Origin: Brachybacterium sp.
GTDB taxonomy: Bacteria > Actinomycetota > Actinomycetes > Actinomycetales > Dermabacteraceae
Direction of reading: 5' to 3'
DNA length: 23,821 nucleotides
Assembly (NCBI GenBank): GCA_030451965.1
Contig: JAKDNE010000008.1
Location: forward strand, 1-23,821
The translations under genes and the position numbers were made by a program. Positions 17,969 to 23,821 of the stretch are shown here, one piece after another (position 1 is the stretch's first letter; each line of letters begins with the position of its first letter). The notes under the pieces were generated by a model. The model was given only the letters and a program-made list of their open reading frames with translations. It did not search any database and was not told the origin of the DNA.

Positions 17969-19462
17969 ATGCCGAGCCTGTCCAAGTTCCTCGCCGACAA
18001 CCGTGGTCTCTCTGAGAAGGAGGCAGACTGGTTGCAGCACCTGATCGGTGACTGGAACCTGCTCTCCGATCTTCTGCGCGCCGACCTCGTGCTGTGGATC
18101 CAGGAGGAGGAGGGTCCTCTGGCCGTGGCGCACTGTCGTCCCGCCACCGGCTCCACCGTCTACTACGAGGACCCGGTGGGCAGCCTGAGCGATGACAGCG
18201 AAGAGGGCATCGAGATCATGCGGCTGCTGGCCGGGGGCGAACCGCACCACCGACCCGCCGCGATCGAACGCGAGGGACGCTCCGCGACCGGTCTGCTGAT
18301 CCCTGTGCGCAAGGACGGTCGCACGCTCGCCGTGCTGGCGGCGGAGAACCCCGACGACGACGGCCGGACCTCCCACAGCGAGACCCAGAAGCGCCGTCTC
18401 GGACACCGTCTGCTGCAGATGCTCGAGGCCGGGGCCTTCCCCATCGAAGGTGCACCGATCCCTCCCCGTCGCGGCGCGCCGCGCGTCGGGGACGGAGTGG
18501 TCGAGCTCGACGACGCCGGAGTGGTCCGCTGGATCTCCCCGAACGCGATCTCGGCCTTCCACCGCTTCGGCATCGAGGGGAACATGGAGGGCATCACTCT
18601 CGCCGAGCTCTCCACCGAGGTGCTGCAGTCGCGCAGCCCGGTCGACGAGTCCCTCCCGCTGGTGCTGATGGGCAGGGCGGCCTGGCGCTCGGACATGCAG
18701 GCACGCGGCGGCACGCTGTCGCTGCGCGCGGTACCGCTGACGGATCAGGAGGCCCGCACCGGCGCGGTGATCCTGGTGCGCGACGTGACCGAGCTGCGCC
18801 GTCGGGAACGGGAGCTCATCACCAAGGACGCGACGATCCGCGAGGTCCACCACCGGGTCAAGAACAACCTGCAGACGGTGGCGGCGCTGCTGCGCATGCA
18901 GTCACGGCGGATGAAGACCGACGAGGCGCGCGAGGCACTGGCCGAGGCGATGCGTCGGGTCTCGACGATCGCACTGGTCCACGAGTCGCTGTTGCAGGGC
19001 TCGCAGGAGGCGGTGCATTTCGACGAGGTCATCGACCGGTGCCTGCGGCTGGCGGTTGATGCCGCGAGCGCGACCGTCCATCGAGCGGGGACCCCGCGGC
19101 TGGCCGATGCCCAGGTCGAGGTGCGCACGCAGAAGATCGGCCGGGTCGGATCGATCCGGGCGGAGGAGGCGACTCCGTTGGCACTGGTCGTCACCGAGCT
19201 GGCCACCAACGCGGTCGAGCACGGTCTCTCGGAGACCGGGGGCACGCTCACCATCCACAGCGAGCGCACCGGCTCCCACCTGATCATCTCCATCGAGGAC
19301 GACGGCAGGGGGATGGGGGCGGCCAAGCCGACCGGGCTGGGCACCAATATCGCGCTGACGCTGGTGCAGGGGCAGCTGGGCGGGACGCTCACCTGGGAGA
19401 GCCTCGACGACGGGGGGACCCGGGCAGTGGTCGAGGTCTACCTGGACCCGCTCACGCTCTGA
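17969..19462 (+). CDS. pdtaS: PdtaS-type soluble sensor histidine kinase
   Basis: The 497-residue cytosolic kinase has a GAF-like domain (about 1-155), a PAS-like domain (about 170-275), a HisKA_2 domain and an HWE-like/GHKL ATPase domain. The phospho-acceptor is in 'REVHHRVKNNLQTVAALL', most likely His295. The N-box is 'LATNAVEHGL' with Asn414, and 'IEDDGRGMG' and 'GLGTNIALTLV' complete the ATP site. Length, domain order and motifs match PdtaS (Rv3220c, about 500 residues). In M. tuberculosis it phosphorylates the RNA-binding ANTAR regulator PdtaR and responds to copper and nitric oxide. No pdtaR is in view, as expected since it is encoded elsewhere in M. tuberculosis. It converges with whiB1 on a shared terminator. 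Confidence 0.9.
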   Translation: MPSLSKFLADNRGLSEKEADWLQHLIGDWNLLSDLLRADLVLWIQEEEGPLAVAHCRPATGSTVYYEDPVGSLSDDSEEGIEIMRLLAGGEPHHRPAAIEREGRSATGLLIPVRKDGRTLAVLAAENPDDDGRTSHSETQKRRLGHRLLQMLEAGAFPIEGAPIPPRRGAPRVGDGVVELDDAGVVRWISPNAISAFHRFGIEGNMEGITLAELSTEVLQSRSPVDESLPLVLMGRAAWRSDMQARGGTLSLRAVPLTDQEARTGAVILVRDVTELRRRERELITKDATIREVHHRVKNNLQTVAALLRMQSRRMKTDEAREALAEAMRRVSTIALVHESLLQGSQEAVHFDEVIDRCLRLAVDAASATVHRAGTPRLADAQVEVRTQKIGRVGSIRAEEATPLALVVTELATNAVEHGLSETGGTLTIHSERTGSHLIISIEDDGRGMGAAKPTGLGTNIALTLVQGQLGGTLTWESLDDGGTRAVVEVYLDPLTL

Positions 19463-19490
19463 GTCCTTCCGTGCGGAGCGGGCTCCGGCG

Positions 19491-19523
19491 CGCGGCGACG
19501 CGAAGGAAGGATGCGTCGCCGCG
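19491..19523. terminator. Bidirectional terminator between pdtaS and whiB1
   Basis: CGCGGCGACGC and GCGTCGCCGCG are perfect 11-base arms with an 11-base purine-rich loop. It lies 28 bases after the pdtaS stop and eight bases after the whiB1 stop, so it can serve both convergent genes. Confidence 0.75.
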
Positions 19524-19531
19524 GTGAGGGA

Positions 19532-19780
19532 TCAGCCGGCGCGGCGAGCGCGCGCGTTGCGGCGCTTGAGGGAGCGGCGCTCATCCTCGGACAGGCCGCC
19601 CCAGACTCCGGAGTCCTGGCCGGTCTCAAGGGCGAACTTGAGGCACGCCGTCATGACGTCGCACTTCTGGCACACCGCCTTCGCCTCCTGGATCTGCGTG
19701 ATCGCCGGCCCGGTGTTCCCGATCGGGAAGAACAGCTCGGGATCATGGTTGAGGCACTCGGCACGGTGGCGCCAGTCCAT
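19532..19780 (-). CDS. whiB1: WhiB1-type iron-sulfur transcription regulator
   Basis: WhiB1 is a small actinobacterial regulator with a [4Fe-4S] cluster that reacts with nitric oxide; in M. tuberculosis it binds the primary sigma factor and is essential. The 82-residue product has the four cluster cysteines (Cys9, Cys37, Cys40, Cys46), the WhiB turn 'GVWGG' followed by 'LSEDERRSLKRR', and a basic DNA-binding C-terminus 'RRNARARRAG'. 'MDWRHRAEC' at the start matches WhiB1 rather than other Wbl groups. The ATG at 19780 has GAGAGAG just upstream; the frame is open much further but the extension is Arg/Pro-rich and unsupported. Its 5' region carries a predicted promoter, an inverted repeat and a leader hairpin. 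Confidence 0.94.
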   Translation of the reverse strand: MDWRHRAECLNHDPELFFPIGNTGPAITQIQEAKAVCQKCDVMTACLKFALETGQDSGVWGGLSEDERRSLKRRNARARRAG

Positions 19781-19806
19781 CGTCACTCTCTCTTTCCAGG
19801 ACGCCA

Positions 19807-19825
19807 CGCCCCACCCCGTGGGGCG
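19807..19825 (-). promoter_or_regulatory. Hairpin in the whiB1 leader
   Basis: CGCCCCAC and GTGGGGCG are perfect eight-base arms around a three-base loop, 26 bases upstream of the whiB1 ATG and just before its ribosome-binding site. It could slow translation or stabilise the mRNA. This is inference from structure alone. Confidence 0.4.
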
Positions 19826-19938
19826 CGACGCGGCGAGGGTCGCTCCCACAGGGGGCGTTCTCGGGTCTCTGGCTCGTTGCTGCGGCACCGGGAATTCGAG
19901 ATCTCCGCGGTGTCCGCCGGCGAGGCGAGCCGTCATCC

Positions 19939-19967
19939 ATTCTCTGGGGCGGTCGCGGCGTCGACAA
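19939..19967 (-). promoter_or_regulatory. Predicted whiB1 promoter
   Basis: On the minus strand TTGTCG (19967-19962) and GAGAAT (19944-19939) are separated by 17 bases. That is a fair match to the primary sigma-factor consensus, with the -10 matching at positions 2 and 6. It would give a leader of about 150 nt. Confidence 0.5.
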
Positions 19968-19976
19968 GGGCCTGGC

Positions 19977-20003
19977 TGTGGGAGCCTGGTGGCACTTCCC
20001 ACA
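19977..20003. promoter_or_regulatory. Inverted repeat TGTGGGA-N13-TCCCACA upstream of whiB1
   Basis: Perfect seven-base arms flank a 13-base spacer. The element ends ten bases upstream of the predicted whiB1 -35, a position suited to an activator. It is not a CRP/GlxR site, which has TGTGA-N6-TCACA. A third TCCCACA lies in the leader at 19844. Confidence 0.45.
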
Positions 20004-20122
20004 CCCGCTGAGCCGGGGCCGTCAGCGCCGTGATGCCGGGCACGAAGACGTTGCGTCCTGACGGGGAAAGTGCTTCTCACCCGGCCGATGGCGCCGCCTC
20101 TTTCGGGAGCATGCCGTGCCGC

Positions 20123-20128
20123 TACAGT
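20123..20128 (+). promoter_or_regulatory. Putative -10 element of a leaderless membrane protein gene
   Basis: TACAGT lies exactly six bases before the ATG at 20135, identical in sequence and spacing to the one at 13924. No Shine-Dalgarno sequence is present, and no clear -35 is seen. Confidence 0.5.
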
Positions 20129-20134
20129 GCCACC

Positions 20135-20557
20135 ATGCCCTCCGATCCCCAATCCTCCGTGCGCGCCGTCGATGCCGAGGATCCCGGCCTGCGCCCCCGC
20201 ACCGTGGTCGCCGCTCTGCTCGCCGTCGAGGCCCTCCTGCTCGCGGCCACGGCCACTTACTGCTTCGTCGGGGTCTCCGGTGGGATCCTGAACGCACGGT
20301 TCGGGATGGGGCTGGGGGTGTTCCTGCTCCTGTTCGCCCTGGGTCTCGGGGTGGCGGCACGCTCGATCCTGGCGAAGGGACGCTTCGGACTCGGATTCGG
20401 GATCACCTGGCAGCTGTTCCAGGCATTGACCGGGGCGAGCCTGCTGCGCGGATCGCTGTACTGGCAGGGCGCGCTCGCCCTGCTGCTCGCCGTGGTGCTG
20501 TTCGTGCTGCTGACCCGATTGGTGCGCTCCACGCCGTTGCCAGGAGGGGAGCGCTGA
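20135..20557 (+). CDS. Small four-helix membrane protein of unknown function
   Basis: The 140-residue product has a short polar N-terminus and four predicted membrane helices. They begin near 'VVAALLAVEALLLAATATYC', 'MGLGVFLLLFALGLGVAA', 'GITWQLFQALTGASLL' and 'ALALLLAVVLFVLL'. It ends in a short polar tail. No catalytic or transport motif is recognised. A small integral membrane protein also lies near whiB1 in M. tuberculosis, as I recall (Rv3217c), so this may be a conserved neighbour; that equivalence is untested. The ATG is chosen because of the TACAGT hexamer six bases upstream; upstream in-frame ATGs at 20030, 20033 and 20111 lead into non-hydrophobic, unsupported sequence. A strong terminator follows. 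Confidence 0.7.
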   Translation: MPSDPQSSVRAVDAEDPGLRPRTVVAALLAVEALLLAATATYCFVGVSGGILNARFGMGLGVFLLLFALGLGVAARSILAKGRFGLGFGITWQLFQALTGASLLRGSLYWQGALALLLAVVLFVLLTRLVRSTPLPGGER

Positions 20558-20619
20558 GCTGCGCAGCCATGCTCGTCGAGCGCGCAGTGCATGCTCCCTG
20601 CGCGGCGAATGCGGACGAA

Positions 20620-20655
20620 CAGGCCCCGCACCGCGGCATTCCGGTGCGGGGCCTG
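20620..20655. terminator. Bidirectional terminator between membrane protein and ABC permease
   Basis: CAGGCCCCGCACCG and CGGTGCGGGGCCTG are perfect 14-base arms around an eight-base loop, midway between the convergent stops at 20557 and 20713. The element is flanked by two copies of GCGCAGTGCA, at 20582 and 20671. Confidence 0.8.
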
Positions 20656-20712
20656 CTCCTCCCACTGCGTGCGCAGTGCACCCCTTCGAGCAGAGGTGCT
20701 CGCGACCCGCGG

Positions 20713-23226
20713 TCAGTCCGCGTCGGCCAGTGCGGCCGCGGGAGCGGTGCGGGCCGCGGCACGGCCCGGCAGCACGGAGGCCACGGCTCCGGCACCCACC
20801 GCGAGCAGCAGCACCAGGCCCACCTTCCCCCACGGGATGGTGATCGAGACCGGGTAGGCCGACCCCAGCAGGGCCTGGATCCCCAGGACGCCGTAGATGC
20901 TGCCGATCACGATGCCCAGCACCGCCCCGACCAGGGCGAGCAGCACTCCCTCCCAGCCGAGCATTGCCCGCATCTGCCGGCGTGTGGTGCCCAGCGCGCG
21001 CAGCAGCGCGTTCTCACCGGTGCGTTCGACCACTCCCAGGCTCAACGTGTTCGCGACCCCGACCAGCGCCACCAGCACCGCCACTGCGAGCAGCGCGACG
21101 GTGATACCCAGCAGGATCTGCAGGATCTGCCCGTACATCTCCCGCTCGACGCCGCCGAAGTCCGCTGAGACCGAGACGAAGCCTTCGCCCACCGTCACGT
21201 CGTCCACAGCATCGATCAGGCCGTAGGTGTCCACGCCCTGACGCTCCGCGGTGCCGGGATCGGCGAAGTCGCCTATCACCACGGGAGTGGACGCCTCACC
21301 GACGAGGAGCTCGAGCGTGGCGGGGGTGACCAGGGACATCTGCAAGTTGGCATCGACCTGGACACGCAGCTCATGGGGAGAGCCATCGGCATCTCTAACC
21401 TCCAGGACCTCCCCATCGGTGACCGAGAAGCGCTCCGAGCGCTCCTGCCCGAGCAGGACCACCCCGTCCACCAGCTCCTCGGCCATGCCCGGTCGGTGCG
21501 AGATCTCCCGCACGGCCTCCGGTGTGACGCCGAACAGGGTCATCGGCTCCGGGACCCCGACCTGGATGTCGCCACGGGCACTCTGAGAGGTGGAATCGAT
21601 GCCGTCGATCGCCGAGATCTGCTCCGCAGCGTTCTGCGGCATCTGATCAGCGGAGATGAGGAGATCGATCGGACGGCGTGAGTCCAGCTCCGAGGTGAGC
21701 GTCGCCTCAGCGGTCTGCGCGCCGACCGCCATCATCGTCATCAGCGTGGTGCCGATCAGCAGCGCGGCGATCGTGGCCGCACTGCGCCGCGGGTTGCGTG
21801 CCACATTGGAGCTGGCGATCGCCGCAGGCAGGCCACCGATCCGGCCCATGGCCTTCCCGACCGCTGCGGACAGCGGACGGGTGAGGGTGACCAGGGTGAG
21901 CAGCACCCCGGTGAAGCTGATCACGCCACCGGCCATCGCCGCCAGAATGCCGAGCGTGGCCGTGCCGGCCAGCGCGAGCGCCGTGCCACCTCCGAGCAGC
22001 GCGATGCCGAGCACGATGGCGAGGATCCCGAGGATGCCACGCGCCCCGAGACCGCGGCGGAGCACGGGCGGGACCGGACGCAGTGCCTGCAGCGGAGTCA
22101 CGCGTGTTGCTGCACGCATGGGCGCGAGGCTCGCCCCCAGCGTGATCATGAGGCCCGCACAGATCGGCAGCAGCACCGACCAGAGGGTGATGGGGACGAG
22201 CATCAGCCCCTCCAGCCAGCCGAACCCGGCGGCACCGGCGAGCGCGGCCTGCGCGAGCAGGTGCCCGCCGAGCATGCCGAGGCCGGAGCCGATCAGTCCC
22301 ACCATCAGCGACTCACGCAGCACCACGCCGCGCACCTGGCCACGGGTCGCGCCGAGGGTGCGCAGCAGAGCGAGACTGCGCGTGCGCTGAGCGATCGTGA
22401 CCGCGAAGGTGTTCGCGATGACGACGGCGCTGGTGAAGAGGGCGATGACCACGAACACGGCGAGCATCATCCGCAGAGCCCCGAAGCCCTGCATGAAGTT
22501 GCCGGCCGCTTCGTCCTCGGCCTCCTGGACAGTGCGGACAGAGAGAGTGTCGGAGTCGGTCCTCGCCGCGATGTCTGCTGGATCGGCGCCCTCGGGAACG
22601 GTGGCGAGCCAGATGTCGGTGTCCGTCCCGGCGGCGGGACCGAGCAGTGTCTCGGCGTTCGCCTCGGAGACCAGCACCCGCGGCGTTCCGCCGAACACCG
22701 CGCCGCGGGGCATCGGGGCGATGCCGACCACGGTCAGGTCAACGGGGTCACCGCTCATCGACATGTCTGCGGGCAGGGTGACGGTGTCGCCGAGGGTGAC
22801 GTCGAGCGCCTTCGCAGCGGCGGTGTCCAGGACGACCTCGGAGTCAGAGGAGGCCGGCGCACCCTCTGAGAGGGCGTCGTCCCCGACTGCGCCCGGTGGC
22901 AGCATGGCGGCCGAGACGAAGAGGCTGCTGCTGGATTCCGAGCTGAGCTCGAGAAAGCTCCACAGCTGGGGCCACACCGTATCGACCCCTTGGACCTGTG
23001 GCGCCTCGAGCGGTTCCGTGGTGCTCCACTGCTCATCGGTGAGCTCACGGGTGATCTCGAGGTCGGCGCCCGAGTAGGACTGCGTGGCCTGGGAGCGCAG
23101 GGAGGCCTGCATGAGGTTCCCAGCCACCACCATCACGGCGACGAAGGCGCAGGACAGCGCGATGGTGATGACGGCGGCGAAATGCCGGCGCAGCGGGGTG
23201 AGCGTGAGATGTGCACGGCGCGCCAT
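20713..23226 (-). CDS. ABC transporter permease, duplicated FtsX/MacB type
   Basis: The 837-residue protein has a membrane helix at about residues 17-38 and an extracytoplasmic domain to about 245. A first FtsX unit follows at about 250-380, including 'RTRSLALLRTLGATRGQVRG' and 'MRAATRVTPLQALR'. Central helices, a second extracytoplasmic domain and a second FtsX unit (about 700-830), with 'NALLRALGTTRRQMRAML', complete it. Such permeases form mechanotransmission-type ABC systems that act on lipoproteins, lipids, antimicrobial peptides or cell-wall hydrolases rather than simple channels. The substrate here is unknown. The ATG at 23226 shares one base with the stop of the ATPase gene (TGATG), so the two are translationally coupled. 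Confidence 0.9.
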   Translation of the reverse strand: MARRAHLTLTPLRRHFAAVITIALSCAFVAVMVVAGNLMQASLRSQATQSYSGADLEITRELTDEQWSTTEPLEAPQVQGVDTVWPQLWSFLELSSESSSSLFVSAAMLPPGAVGDDALSEGAPASSDSEVVLDTAAAKALDVTLGDTVTLPADMSMSGDPVDLTVVGIAPMPRGAVFGGTPRVLVSEANAETLLGPAAGTDTDIWLATVPEGADPADIAARTDSDTLSVRTVQEAEDEAAGNFMQGFGALRMMLAVFVVIALFTSAVVIANTFAVTIAQRTRSLALLRTLGATRGQVRGVVLRESLMVGLIGSGLGMLGGHLLAQAALAGAAGFGWLEGLMLVPITLWSVLLPICAGLMITLGASLAPMRAATRVTPLQALRPVPPVLRRGLGARGILGILAIVLGIALLGGGTALALAGTATLGILAAMAGGVISFTGVLLTLVTLTRPLSAAVGKAMGRIGGLPAAIASSNVARNPRRSAATIAALLIGTTLMTMMAVGAQTAEATLTSELDSRRPIDLLISADQMPQNAAEQISAIDGIDSTSQSARGDIQVGVPEPMTLFGVTPEAVREISHRPGMAEELVDGVVLLGQERSERFSVTDGEVLEVRDADGSPHELRVQVDANLQMSLVTPATLELLVGEASTPVVIGDFADPGTAERQGVDTYGLIDAVDDVTVGEGFVSVSADFGGVEREMYGQILQILLGITVALLAVAVLVALVGVANTLSLGVVERTGENALLRALGTTRRQMRAMLGWEGVLLALVGAVLGIVIGSIYGVLGIQALLGSAYPVSITIPWGKVGLVLLLAVGAGAVASVLPGRAAARTAPAAALADAD

Positions 23227-23821
23227 CAGCGGGCACCTCGCAGGTCCTCATCGGAGGCGATGCGACCGTCGGCGAGCGTGACGATGCGATCGGCGCGCTC
23301 GGCAGCGTCGCGCTCGTGGGTGACCATGACGACGGTCTGGCCGAACTCGTCCACGCTCAGCCGCAGGAAGTCCAGCACCTCCTCGGTGCTGCGGGAGTCG
23401 AGGTTCCCGGTGGGCTCGTCGGCGAAGACGACCGCGGGCGAGGTCACCAGTGCGCGCGATATCGCGACCCGCTGGATCTGACCGCCGGAGAGCTGCGAGG
23501 GCAGGTGGGAGAGACGGTCGGTGATGCCGAACGCGGAGGTGAGGGTCTCCAGCCAGGCACGGTCCACGCGCCGCCCGGCGAGCTCGAGCGGCAGCAGGAT
23601 GTTCTGTTCAGCGGTCAGCATCGGCAGCAGGTTGAAGGACTGGAAGACGAATCCGATCTGCTCCCGGCGCAGCCTCGTCAGCGCGTCGTCGTCCAGCGCG
23701 GTGATCTCGGTGCCATCGAGCATTATCGATCCGGAGTCGACGGTGTCGAGCCCGGCGAGCACGTGCAGCAGCGTGGACTTGCCCGAGCCGGAAGGGCCCA
23801 TGATCGCGGTGAACGCGCCAC
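23226..23821 (-). CDS. ABC transporter ATP-binding protein, LolD/MacB type (5' end beyond window)
   Basis: Only the C-terminal 197 codons lie in the window; the frame is open to the right edge ('GAFTAIMGPSGSGKST'), so the N-terminus is missing. The ATP site is intact: Walker A 'GPSGSGKST', Q-loop 'FVFQSFNLLPMLTAEQN', signature 'LSGGQIQRVAISRAL', Walker B 'VVFADEPTGNLD' and H-loop 'VMVTHERDAAERAD'. This is the LolD/MacB/FtsE-type family that pairs with FtsX-like permeases. The signature has Ile where Gln is usual after LSGGQ; this is tolerated. The stop overlaps the permease start by one base, so the two form one exporter-like complex at the membrane. Confidence 0.92.
   Translation of the reverse strand, partial: GAFTAIMGPSGSGKSTLLHVLAGLDTVDSGSIMLDGTEITALDDDALTRLRREQIGFVFQSFNLLPMLTAEQNILLPLELAGRRVDRAWLETLTSAFGITDRLSHLPSQLSGGQIQRVAISRALVTSPAVVFADEPTGNLDSRSTEEVLDFLRLSVDEFGQTVVMVTHERDAAERADRIVTLADGRIASDEDLRGAR

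Larger units (their letters stand above)
19781..20134. other. Intergenic region between divergent whiB1 and membrane protein genes
   Basis: This 354-bp gap has no convincing coding sequence on either strand. It holds the whiB1 leader hairpin (19807-19825), an extra TCCCACA half-site (19844-19850), a predicted whiB1 promoter (19939-19967), an inverted repeat upstream of it (19977-20003), and the -10-like TACAGT of the rightward gene (20123-20128). The long predicted whiB1 leader (about 150 nt) is notable. Confidence 0.6.

Noticed and set aside
19532..20833. Extended 433-codon form of WhiB1
   Set aside because: The extension is Arg/Pro/Gly-rich and runs over the divergent membrane gene. The ATG at 19780 has a ribosome-binding site and gives the normal WhiB1 length.

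Overview
The window is GC-rich throughout and reads as core chromosome of a high-GC Gram-positive bacterium. The markers are an MtrAB-LpqB system, WhiB1, a PdtaS-type kinase, a long hibernation factor and a SecA1-type translocase. Gene content and protein style suggest Micrococcales, perhaps Brachybacterium or another Dermabacteraceae. The genus is inferred from overall resemblance, not from a marker gene. The order mtrA-mtrB-lpqB-(ComF)-hpf-secA, and the pairing of pdtaS with whiB1, match the Mycobacterium tuberculosis block Rv3246c-Rv3240c and Rv3220c-Rv3219 as I remember it.

Layout. (1) 1-3021, minus: a three-gene ATGA-coupled membrane operon (GPDPase_memb protein, DUF4129, DUF4350), cut by the left window edge. 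(2) 3219-12410, plus: response regulator mtrA, sensor kinase mtrB, lipoprotein lpqB, a ComF-type phosphoribosyltransferase, hpf with a structured leader and a terminator, then secA. (3) 12412-13709, minus: a LysM membrane protein coupled to an Rv3235-like protein, ending one base from the secA stop. (4) 13936-14481, plus: a conserved protein of unknown function with an internal duplication; 14528-14767, minus: a small excisionase-type HTH protein. (5) 14994-17326, plus: an SAF/CpaB-like membrane protein, a CpaE/MinD-like ATPase and a DUF6912 protein, with no other Tad pilus genes in view. (6) 17350-17856, minus: DUF2505. (7) 17969-20557: pdtaS and whiB1 convergent on a shared terminator, then a small membrane protein. 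(8) 20713-23821, minus: an FtsX/MacB-type ABC permease and its ATPase, cut by the right edge.

How it works together. Much of the window deals with sensing and maintaining the cell envelope (MtrAB-LpqB, SecA, LysM protein, ABC exporter-like system) and with ribosome hibernation and redox or nitric-oxide sensing (Hpf, PdtaS, WhiB1). I see no insertion sequence, phage, CRISPR array, tRNA or rRNA.

The least explained parts are the orphan CpaB/CpaE-like module with its HTH neighbour, a 53-bp AT-rich palindrome and direct-repeat element at 13768-13820, and an operator-like inverted repeat just upstream of the predicted whiB1 promoter. In addition, four genes have a -10-like hexamer six or seven bases before the ATG, which suggests leaderless transcripts. 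No wholly new system is evident; these are candidates only.
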